A stretch of 5,170 nucleotides of DNA from SG8-39 sp032125995 (GTDB lineage: Bacteria > Pseudomonadota > Gammaproteobacteria > Burkholderiales > SG8-39), in assembly GCA_032125995.1 (NCBI GenBank), contig JAQBBQ010000091.1, positions 1 through 5,170 on the forward strand, in the 5' to 3' direction. The translations under genes and the position numbers were made by a program. Position 1 is the first letter of the stretch. Each line of letters begins with the position of its first letter. A model generated the notes under the pieces. That model was given only the letters and a program-made list of their open reading frames with translations, ran no database searches and was not told the DNA's origin. Positions 1-5,170 of this stretch are shown here, piece after piece.

Positions 1-766
1 TGACGATTTCCTCAGCGGTGCCCACCTGCACCACGCGGCCATCGCGCATGATGGCGATGCGGTCGCCGATGCGCACTGCCTCGTCGAGGTCGTGGGTGAT
101 GAACATGGTGGTTTTCTTCATGACTGCCGACAGCTTGATGAATTCATCCTGCAGTTGGCGCCGGATCAGCGGGTCGAGCGCGCTGAAGGCCTCGTCCATG
201 AGCATCACCTCGGCGTCGGTGGCGAGCGCGCGCGCGAGGCCGACGCGCTGCTGCATGCCGCCCGAGAGCTGGCTCGGATACTGCGCTTCGTAGCCGGCGA
301 GGCCGACGCGCTCGATCCAGCGCCGCGCTGTTTCGAGGTTCGCGCGGCGCTCGGCACGGTCGCGCGCCTGCACGTTGAGGCCGTAGGCTACGTTCTCCAG
401 CACGGTCTTGTGCGGAAACAGGGCGAAGCGCTGGAACACCATGCTGGTGCGGTCGCGGCGAAAACGGCGCAGCGCCTCCGGATCGAGGCGCAGGATGTCT
501 TTGCCGTCGAACAGAATCTCGCCCGCAGTCGGCTCGATCAGCCGGTTGAGATGGCGGACCAGGGTCGACTTGCCCGAACCCGAGAGTCCCATCACGACGA
601 AGCACTTGCCGGCCTCGATGGTGAGCGAAACGTCGCGCACGCCGATCGTATGGCCGGTTTGCGCGAGCAGTTCTTCCTTCGTCACGCCGGCGCGCACCCG
701 ATCGAGCAGGCGCGCAGGCGTCGGGCCGAAAATCTTCGTGACCTTGCGCAGAACGATGTCGCCCAT
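1..766 (-). CDS. proV: Glycine betaine/proline-type ABC transporter ATP-binding protein (ProV/OpuAA family), 3'-truncated by window edge
   Basis: This is the cytoplasmic ATPase that drives uptake of a compatible solute through the neighbouring permease. Translation from the ATG at 766 gives 255 complete codons with no stop. The nucleotide-binding domain is complete: Walker A GLSGSGKST (residues 60-68), Q-loop Q112 in MVFQRFALFPHKT, signature LSGGMQQR (167-174), Walker B VMLMDEAFSALD (187-198) and H-loop H225. The N-terminal stretch before Walker A, including GVTKEELLAQTGHTIGVRDV, is typical of the ProV/OpuAA subfamily rather than of generic ABC ATPases. Family members (E. coli ProV is about 400 residues) usually continue into tandem CBS domains that sense ionic strength; that part is outside the window, so its presence cannot be judged. 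The start lies 5 bases after the proW stop and has no clear Shine-Dalgarno sequence of its own, suggesting translational coupling. The substrate cannot be read from this subunit. Confidence 0.95.
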   Translation of the reverse strand, partial: MGDIVLRKVTKIFGPTPARLLDRVRAGVTKEELLAQTGHTIGVRDVSLTIEAGKCFVVMGLSGSGKSTLVRHLNRLIEPTAGEILFDGKDILRLDPEALRRFRRDRTSMVFQRFALFPHKTVLENVAYGLNVQARDRAERRANLETARRWIERVGLAGYEAQYPSQLSGGMQQRVGLARALATDAEVMLMDEAFSALDPLIRRQLQDEFIKLSAVMKKTTMFITHDLDEAVRIGDRIAIMRDGRVVQVGTAEEIV

Positions 767-771
767 GGTGG

Positions 772-1812
772 TCAGTGCACAACCTGGCGGTGCGCGGCGA
801 GGCGCCGGCCGTAGGCCTGGGTGATGCGATCGAGCACGATCGCCAGCAGCACGATCGACAGCCCGGCGACGAAGCCGGCGCCGGGTTCCTGGCGTTGAAG
901 GCCATACAGCACCTCCTGGCCCAGTCCGCGCACGCCGATCATCGAGGCGATGACCACCATGGCGAGCGCCATCATGATCGACTGGTTGACGCCCGCCATG
1001 ATGTTGGGCAGCGCGAGCGGGATCTGCACGCCGAACAGCGTCTGGCGGCGGGTGGCGCCGAACGCAGTGGCTGCCTCGATGACTTCCTTGTCGACGAGCC
1101 GGATGCCGAGGTCGGTCAGCCGCATGAGCGGCGGCGCGGCGTAGATCATGGTCGCGATCACGCCGGAGAAGGTGCCGAGGCCGAACAGCATCACTACCGG
1201 GATCAGATAGACGAACGACGGCATCGTCTGCATGAAGTCGAGGATCGGCGTCATGACCGCGCGGAAACGGTCGTTCTGCGACATCAGGATGCCGGTCGGC
1301 AGGCCGAAGGCCACGGTCACCAGCAGCGAGACGCTCATCAAGGAGAGCGTCTGCATCGTCGGCGTCCACAGGTCGAGCGACCAGATGAGCGCAAAGGCGA
1401 CGACCACGGTCGCGCTCAACGCGAGGCTGCGGCTGGCATGGAACGCGATCGCCGCGAACAGCAGCGCCATCAGCGGCCAGGCGATCGACTGGTGGAGAAA
1501 CCGCTCGAAAAAGCCGATCTTGTGGACGATCCAGTTGTTGATGTCGCCGAGAAAATCGCCGTAGCGCACGACCAGCCAGTCGACCAGGCGGTCGATCTGC
1601 TCGCCGACGGGCAGCAGCGGCATGTCCGGACGCTCGCCGACCAGCGCCGACCAGCCGCCGGCGAACCCGGCGACGAGGAGCAGCGCGGCGACGCCGGCGC
1701 TTGCCGCGAGGCGGGTGCGTGCGGCGCGTCGCCCGGGGGCGAGGCCGAAATAGACGATCGCGGCCGCGATCGCGACGCAGGCGAGAAACGACAGGGCGCC
1801 GGCGATGCTCAT
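772..1812 (-). CDS. proW: Glycine betaine/proline-type ABC transporter permease (ProW/OpuAB family)
   Basis: This 346-residue inner-membrane protein is the transmembrane subunit of the osmolyte importer. The permease core spans about residues 150-335. Its EAA loop, EAATAFGATRRQTLFGVQIPLALPNI (246-271 overall), is the coupling helix that docks on the ATPase. Other family hallmarks are TPILDFMQTMPSFVYLIPV (188-206) and MIGVRGLGQEVLYGLQ (291-306). Hydrophobic segments lie near 3-23, 36-54, 111-127, 130-147, 156-176, 200-225, 278-293 and 312-328. The first two precede the core as an N-terminal extension joined by a polar linker (about 58-108) that contains the family-like DINNWIVHKIGFF. No in-frame start codon exists between the proX stop and this ATG, so the start is secure. 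It overlaps the stop of a six-codon reading frame as ATGA. The gene follows proX by 25 bases and ends 5 bases before proV, as expected in one operon. E. coli ProW is of similar length. Confidence 0.95.
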   Translation of the reverse strand: MSIAGALSFLACVAIAAAIVYFGLAPGRRAARTRLAASAGVAALLLVAGFAGGWSALVGERPDMPLLPVGEQIDRLVDWLVVRYGDFLGDINNWIVHKIGFFERFLHQSIAWPLMALLFAAIAFHASRSLALSATVVVAFALIWSLDLWTPTMQTLSLMSVSLLVTVAFGLPTGILMSQNDRFRAVMTPILDFMQTMPSFVYLIPVVMLFGLGTFSGVIATMIYAAPPLMRLTDLGIRLVDKEVIEAATAFGATRRQTLFGVQIPLALPNIMAGVNQSIMMALAMVVIASMIGVRGLGQEVLYGLQRQEPGAGFVAGLSIVLLAIVLDRITQAYGRRLAAHRQVVH

Positions 1813-1829
1813 CGCAAACGCCGTCGCAT
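1809..1829 (-). promoter_or_regulatory. Possible six-codon coupling frame ending in ATGA at the proW start
   Basis: After the proX TAA, the minus strand carries GCGGAG two bases before an ATG at 1829. That ATG opens a frame reading MRRRLR and stops at a TGA (1811-1809) sharing ATGA with the proW start at 1812-1810. The proW ATG has no good Shine-Dalgarno sequence at normal distance. The layout would let ribosomes that end on the mini-frame restart on proW. The GGAG-to-ATG spacing is too short for an ideal site, and a run of this length can arise by chance, so this is a suggestion only. Confidence 0.25.
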
Positions 1830-1837
1830 GGCTCCGC

Positions 1838-2869
1838 TTAGAGCGAAGCCTTCACCTTTGCCGCGACCTCGGCCGGCACCCAGGCCTGCCACAGCGCGGG
1901 GTGCTTGCGCAGGAACTCGCGAGCGGCCTTGGCGCCGGTCTTGTCCTTTTTCTCGCGCATGTAGACGAGCGCCTGGTTCACGAGGTCGTCCTGCATGCGG
2001 TAGTTGTCGAGGAAGCGGATGATCGTCGGTGCCGCGTCGGCGAACGCCTTGTTCACCGCGATCGTCACCCGAATCGCCGGATACGCGCAGGCCTTCAGGC
2101 CCACGCCCGATTTCGCCTTGTCGAGGACCTCCCAGGCCGCCTTGTCATAGGCCGGCTCTGCAAGGCGCACGAGGTCGTACTTGCCGAGCACCCAGGTCGG
2201 TCCCCAGTAATAGAACACGATTGGCCGCCCGCGCTTGTAGGCCGAGGCGATTGCGGCGTCGAGCGCCGCGCCGCTGCCGGGCTTGAAGTTGGTGTAGTGA
2301 TCGAGCAGTGCGTAGGCTTCGAGCTTGCGCGAATTTACCTGCTCGCAGTTCCAGCCCAGCTTGCAGTTGTAGAAGCGGCCCTTCGACGGCTGCTCGGGAT
2401 CCTTGAACAGCGCCTTGTATTTCGGCAGGTCGGACACCGACCGCAGCCCCGGCGCCTGTGCCTTGATGCCGCGCTTTTTGTCGCCCTCGACCAGATAGCG
2501 CGGCACCCACCAGGCCTGGATCGCGCCCTGGATCGAGACGCCTTTCGTTTCCACGGCGCGCCCGCTGTTTTCCATCTTGTCCCAGATCTCGACGTTGTTG
2601 TCCTTCCACAGTTCCATGAGGATGTCGACGTCGCCTTTGGCGAGCGCGTTCAGCAGCGGCTGCGTCGTGCCCGGCACCGAGGTCACCTTGCAGCCGTAGC
2701 CCTTGGAAAGAATATGGCTCGCCAGCGCGTTATGAAAACTGCTGCTCGCCCAGTCGTTGCCGGCGAACTTGATCGGGCGTTTGATTTCGCAGTTGCCGGC
2801 GGCCTGGACGTTACCCAGGGCGAAAACGATGGCCGCAGTCAGCACGAGCCTCACGGCAGATCGAATCAT
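1838..2869 (-). CDS. proX: Periplasmic glycine betaine/choline-type substrate-binding protein (ProX/OpuAC family)
   Basis: This 343-residue protein captures the osmolyte in the periplasm and delivers it to ProW. The chosen ATG at 2869 has GAGGAGG four bases upstream; an ATG five codons earlier (2884) would place that site inside the coding region. The N-terminus (MIRSAVRLVLTAAIVFALG, then NVQA) is a classic Sec signal peptide, with cleavage likely after residue 23 or 24. Mature-domain features fit the OpuAC fold: ELWKDNN with W88, the loop NCKLGWNCE (168-176) with W173 bracketed by C169 and C175, and YYWGPTW with W222 and W226. The cysteine-bracketed tryptophan loop matches GCNPGWGCE of E. 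coli ProX, where tryptophans form a cage around the quaternary ammonium group. Additional cysteines sit near C27, C60 and C261. The gene heads the X-W-V operon. Betaine, choline and proline betaine are all possible ligands, and the sequence does not decide between them. Confidence 0.93.
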   Translation of the reverse strand: MIRSAVRLVLTAAIVFALGNVQAAGNCEIKRPIKFAGNDWASSSFHNALASHILSKGYGCKVTSVPGTTQPLLNALAKGDVDILMELWKDNNVEIWDKMENSGRAVETKGVSIQGAIQAWWVPRYLVEGDKKRGIKAQAPGLRSVSDLPKYKALFKDPEQPSKGRFYNCKLGWNCEQVNSRKLEAYALLDHYTNFKPGSGAALDAAIASAYKRGRPIVFYYWGPTWVLGKYDLVRLAEPAYDKAAWEVLDKAKSGVGLKACAYPAIRVTIAVNKAFADAAPTIIRFLDNYRMQDDLVNQALVYMREKKDKTGAKAAREFLRKHPALWQAWVPAEVAAKVKASL

Positions 2870-2873
2870 GTCG

Positions 2874-2880
2874 CCTCCTC
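2874..2880 (-). promoter_or_regulatory. Strong Shine-Dalgarno sequence of proX
   Basis: The minus strand reads GAGGAGG followed by CGAC and the ATG at 2869. It is the best ribosome binding site in the window and decides the proX start in favour of 2869 over the in-frame ATG at 2884. It also fits ProX being made in excess over the two membrane-complex subunits, which lack a site of this quality. Confidence 0.8.
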
Positions 2881-2940
2881 GCATGTCACGCAGGTCAGGT
2901 GTAGCACGTTTCGCCGAAAAACTCTCCGCTCGGGCGCAGC

Positions 2941-2961
2941 AAAAGGTGTCAGGAACCTTTT
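2941..2961. repeat. Small palindrome AAAAGGT-7 nt-ACCTTTT between fic-like gene and proX
   Basis: A perfect 7-base inverted repeat (2941-2947 and 2955-2961) encloses a 7-base loop, GTCAGGA. It begins 24 bases after the Fic stop codon on the minus strand. The A-run, stem, T-run layout resembles a weak bidirectional terminator, but only three G-C pairs hold the stem and no separate T-run follows it. From memory, similar GGTGTCAGGAACC-type palindromes recur in proteobacterial genomes near REP-associated transposases; I could not verify this here. Confidence 0.5.
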
Positions 2962-2985
2962 CCGTGCCCCAAAGCAGGCGATCGA

Positions 2986-4095
2986 TTAGACGACCTTTTT
3001 TCCTTCACACAGGTTCAATAGCTCGGCTAAAACCAGCACTTGCGGCTTGGGACCCGACGCTTCACGAATCGACTTGAGAATTTTCGCCTCGCGCAGTCGC
3101 TTCAGAAGCATCATCACCATGGGTCTGGTTGGCATCTTCTTGTCACGCATGATGTGCGTGCTGGTGATAATTGGTTGCCGAAAGAGTCTATCAAGCAGCG
3201 GCACCGCATACTGCGAATGCGTCAGCTTGAGTATGTCCGCTTTGAGCTTTTCGTAAAGCGCGAGAATGGCGCGCGCTTTTTGCGCATTTTCGATAGCCTG
3301 TTCCGCGACGGCGGTCAGGAAGAATTCGATCCACCGGTTCCAACCCTCGGCACCATTCAACCCACGTAGCCGCGCTACGTATTCGTCCTTTTTTCGCTCG
3401 AAGTACCCCGACAGATAAAACATCGGCCGCGCCAGCAGCTTTTTCTCGTGTAGAAACAGCGGCACCTGAATGCGCCCTAGCCGACCATTGCCATCGAGGA
3501 ACGGATGGATAATCTCGAACTGCGCGTGCACGAGCGCCAGTTGCACCAGGGCATCGCGTTCGTCCGCGTGCCAGTATTTTTCCCAGTTGTCCATGAGCGA
3601 CGGCACACGTCCGGGCGCGGGCGGGACAAACAGAGCCTGCTCGATCGGCTCACCTGGAACACCGATCCAATTCTGGTCTCGACGGAATTCGCCCCGCGCC
3701 ATGTTTTTCCCGCGAACGCTGTGGAGCAGGACTGCGTGCATACGCTTCAACAGGTTCAGGTTGAAGGGGCGGGTCCTGAGTTCCTTTTCGGCGTCGCCCA
3801 TCGCCTTGCGGTAGTTGAGAATCTCATGGATGTCCTGGCGCCGCGCTTCTCCCTCGATCTCCGCTCCAGCCTCGAAGGTGAGCACTTCGCCCAGCGTTGC
3901 CTGCGTGCCCTCGATGCGCGACGACAGAACCGCCTCCTGCGTCGTGAGCGGCGTAAGCAGCAGCGCCGGGTTGGGCACCCCGTGCATCATGCCGTCGTAG
4001 CGCGCCAGTTCACGGTTGGCGCGGGAGATTGCCGGCACCAACTGGCCCCAGGCGGTGTCTTCTCGAGGAAGTGGCTTAGGTTCAAAGGGTTGCAT
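2986..4095 (-). CDS. Fic-domain protein, predicted AMP-transferase with N-terminal inhibitory helix
   Basis: This 369-residue cytoplasmic protein belongs to the Fic family, most of whose members transfer AMP from ATP to a Ser, Thr or Tyr hydroxyl of a target protein. The core motif HPFLDGNGRLGR (197-208) is intact: H197 is the expected base, D201 binds metal, G202-N203-G204 hold phosphates, and R205/R208 contact the nucleotide. Residues 58-63, SSRIEG, match the (S/T)xxxE(G/N) inhibitory motif, placing the protein in class II, where E62 would block R208 in cis. The flap region probably includes NWIGVPG (142-148). Residues about 296-365 look like a winged helix. Length and layout resemble the stand-alone Shewanella-type Fic proteins (about 370 residues). 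The N-terminus MQPFEPKPLP supports this start, although no Shine-Dalgarno sequence precedes it. No antitoxin gene is adjacent. GC content is lower than in the transporter genes. The target is unknown. Confidence 0.93.
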   Translation of the reverse strand: MQPFEPKPLPREDTAWGQLVPAISRANRELARYDGMMHGVPNPALLLTPLTTQEAVLSSRIEGTQATLGEVLTFEAGAEIEGEARRQDIHEILNYRKAMGDAEKELRTRPFNLNLLKRMHAVLLHSVRGKNMARGEFRRDQNWIGVPGEPIEQALFVPPAPGRVPSLMDNWEKYWHADERDALVQLALVHAQFEIIHPFLDGNGRLGRIQVPLFLHEKKLLARPMFYLSGYFERKKDEYVARLRGLNGAEGWNRWIEFFLTAVAEQAIENAQKARAILALYEKLKADILKLTHSQYAVPLLDRLFRQPIITSTHIMRDKKMPTRPMVMMLLKRLREAKILKSIREASGPKPQVLVLAELLNLCEGKKVV

Positions 4096-4126
4096 AGCGC
4101 CGACGAGCTTAGAGGCAGCTCGGTAT

Positions 4127-4189
4127 TGTGTAAAGCTTTTCGTAAATAACTTTATACTAGGCGAGCTTGCGTCAAGCGGGCTTTACGCA
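4127..4189. promoter_or_regulatory. AT-rich inverted-repeat cluster upstream of the Fic gene, possible operator/promoter region
   Basis: Outer arms TGTGTAAAGC (4127-4136) and GCTTTACGCA (4180-4189) are inverted repeats matching at 9 of 10 positions. Between them lie CGTAAATA (4141-4148) and CTTTATAC (4150-4157), further copies of a GTAAAG-like half-site in both orientations, plus the perfect dyad GCTTG-CGT-CAAGC (4165-4177). Bases 4121-4160 hold only 12 G or C of 40. The minus strand contains TATAAA (4156-4151) and TTGACG (4175-4170), but their 13-base spacing is too short for a standard sigma-70 promoter. The plus strand has TATACT (4153-4158) without a good -35 box or a downstream gene. The region ends 31 bases before the Fic start. 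Confidence 0.4.
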
Positions 4190-4262
4190 AAGTTCGGCCC
4201 TCATTCGCGTATCTGAACGGCTGCGAAAGGAAGAGGGTGCGTCTCGCGTGGAACGACTGCGG

Positions 4263-4291
4263 TGATCGCGCCGCTGGCGCCGTCGCGATCA
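4263..4291. repeat. Hairpin downstream of the hupE-like gene
   Basis: TGATCGCG (4263-4270) and CGCGATCA (4284-4291) are perfectly complementary over 8 bases and enclose a 13-base GC-rich loop. The hairpin starts 50 bases after the stop codon of the HupE-like gene in its direction of transcription. No T-run follows on either strand, so it is not a typical intrinsic terminator. It may instead protect the 3' end of the transcript or be part of a factor-dependent terminator. Confidence 0.45.
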
Positions 4292-4340
4292 GTACGAACG
4301 CGAAAACAACAGGAACTTCGTATCTACCCTATCCCGAGCC

Positions 4341-5170
4341 TCATGCGCCCTGCACCGCCGACAGCACCCGCTCGATGGTCCAGAACGCTGCGACACTGCC
4401 GATTGCGTAGGGCATGAGGCGCCACGCCCCTTGCGGTAGGGTGAATGGCAACCGTTTCAGCACCGCGATCACGCTCAACACGACGCCAATGAACAACAAC
4501 TGGCCGGTTTCCACACCGACGTTGAACGTGAACAAGGCCAACGGCACGTCGTGCTGCGGCACGCCGATATCGGACAAAGCACCGGCAAAGCCCAGGCCGT
4601 GGAACAGGCCGAAGATGAACGCGATCACCCAGGGATAACGTTCGGTCAGCCCGATCTGTCCCCTGCGTTGATGAACGATCTCGGTCGCCAGGAAAACGAT
4701 ACTCAGCGCGATGATCGCTTCGGTCGGCTTCGGCGGCACGTGCACGAACCCAAGCGTCGCGAAGGCCAGCGTGATGCTGTGCGCCACCGTGAACGCGGTC
4801 ACCGCCTTCAACAGCGGCCCGAAGCCGGATACGATCAGCATCAGCGCCAGCACGAACAGCAGGTGATCAAAGCCTTCCAGGATATGAATCGTGCCCAGGC
4901 GCCAATAGTCGGCAGCCACCTGGAGTTTCGACGCCTTCAGCGGGATGGTGAAACTGGGTGCGACCGGCCGCAGGATCGCCGAATGCTGGGTGCCGTCCTG
5001 CAGCTGGATGAGCAGCAGCACATCGGTCTGCATCGCGGCCAGGCCGTCGATGGAAATGGTCTGCCCGGTCAATGCCGCGCCGCTATTCTTGTAGCTGGCG
5101 TGTTCGATCCGCGCACCGGGCGCGTCCTGCACGGTCGGGGAACCGAACAGCGTCAAGGTGGCCGGCAGCC
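4341..5170 (-). CDS. HupE/UreJ-family membrane protein, 5'-truncated by window edge
   Basis: The frame is open from the window edge to the TGA at 4343-4341. A TTG at 5156 could serve as a start, but the frame continues upstream without a stop and no signal peptide is present, so the real start is very likely outside the window. Numbering from that TTG, residues 1-80 look like the end of a beta-rich extracytoplasmic domain. They are followed by about six or seven membrane segments with the hallmarks of the larger HupE/UreJ subfamily: LGTIHILEGFDHLLFVLAL (87-105), VTAFTVAHSITLAFA (119-133), EAIIALSIVFLATEIV (146-161), FGLFHGLGFAGAL (182-194) and FNVGVETGQLLF (211-222). Conserved H91, H98, H126 and H186 lie in or next to membrane segments and could bind metal. 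Relatives HupE and UreJ are linked to nickel uptake for hydrogenase or urease, but no such genes are visible here, so the function of this copy is unassigned. Confidence 0.88.
   Translation of the reverse strand, partial: LPATLTLFGSPTVQDAPGARIEHASYKNSGAALTGQTISIDGLAAMQTDVLLLIQLQDGTQHSAILRPVAPSFTIPLKASKLQVAADYWRLGTIHILEGFDHLLFVLALMLIVSGFGPLLKAVTAFTVAHSITLAFATLGFVHVPPKPTEAIIALSIVFLATEIVHQRRGQIGLTERYPWVIAFIFGLFHGLGFAGALSDIGVPQHDVPLALFTFNVGVETGQLLFIGVVLSVIAVLKRLPFTLPQGAWRLMPYAIGSVAAFWTIERVLSAVQGA

Noticed and set aside
144..905. Minus-strand open frame overlapping proV and the end of proW
   Set aside because: It is an out-of-frame shadow. The true proV frame over the same bases shows Walker A, signature, Walker B and H-loop motifs.
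1755..1772. Perfect 18-base palindrome containing GCGGCCGC, next to a GCGATCGC octamer
   Set aside because: It lies in the first membrane helix of ProW and follows from repeated Ala and Ile codons (GCG ATC GCG GCC GCG ATC). Coding constraint explains it better than a HIP1-like repeat or operator.
775..2022. Long plus-strand open frame opposite proW and the end of proX (also 1805-2989 opposite proX)
   Set aside because: The translations are rich in Arg, His, Asp and Ala without any family motif and mirror the GC-rich third positions of the minus-strand genes, which have clear domain signatures.
2909..2919. TTTCG-C-CGAAA dyad upstream of proX
   Set aside because: It is only 11 bases long, too short to form a hairpin and without a second copy, so it cannot be told from chance.
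2870..2985. Search for a sigma-70 promoter directly upstream of proX
   Set aside because: CTGACA and an extended TGCTACACC were seen on the minus strand, but neither has a partner box at 16-18 bases. The operon may have a non-consensus or alternative-sigma promoter here, but none can be supported.
3505..4149. Plus-strand open frame opposite the Fic gene
   Set aside because: It has no recognisable motif or ribosome binding site, and the minus strand carries an intact Fic protein over the same stretch.
4096..4340. Search for an antitoxin-like small gene upstream of the Fic gene
   Set aside because: The only minus-strand ATG frame noticed is a ten-codon one near 4204 with no ribosome binding site. 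The inhibitory helix inside the Fic protein itself makes a separate antitoxin unnecessary.

Overview
The window looks like chromosomal DNA from a GC-rich proteobacterium. A beta-proteobacterium is my best guess, from codon usage and the style of the proteins; no marker gene here fixes the taxonomy. All four clear cases of gene order and reading direction point the same way: every gene supported by the sequence lies on the minus strand, so transcription runs from high to low coordinates.

Region by region, in transcription order: (1) 5170-4341 is the C-terminal part of a HupE/UreJ-type membrane protein whose start lies beyond the window. (2) 4340-4096 is a non-coding gap with an 8-bp-stem hairpin and an AT-rich pocket carrying inverted repeats, just upstream of (3) 4095-2986, a complete stand-alone Fic-domain protein (predicted AMP-transferase) with an N-terminal self-inhibitory motif and a probable C-terminal winged helix. 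(4) 2985-2870 is a 116-base gap with a small palindrome and the ribosome binding site of the next gene. (5) 2869-1 is a compact binding-protein-dependent transporter operon of the proU/OpuA type in the order proX (periplasmic binding protein), proW (permease), proV (ATPase, cut by the window edge).

The three transporter genes form one functional unit: ProX captures a quaternary-amine osmolyte such as glycine betaine, choline or proline betaine in the periplasm, ProW forms the membrane channel, and ProV powers uptake. Spacings of 25 and 5 bases and an ATGA junction at proW suggest coupled translation. The Fic gene has visibly lower GC than the transporter genes (32 of 60 bases at 3181-3240 against 42 of 60 at 1021-1080), which fits a later arrival between two older genes. 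No functional link between Fic, HupE and the transporter is evident. No stretch of more than 300 bases lacks a gene. No RNA gene, CRISPR array, transposase or complete insertion sequence was seen.

I found no convincing wholly new system. The points most worth a second look are the repeat-rich region upstream of the Fic gene, the palindrome between Fic and proX, the tiny coupled reading frame before proW, and a slippery A-run at the end of Fic whose -1 frame runs open into proX.
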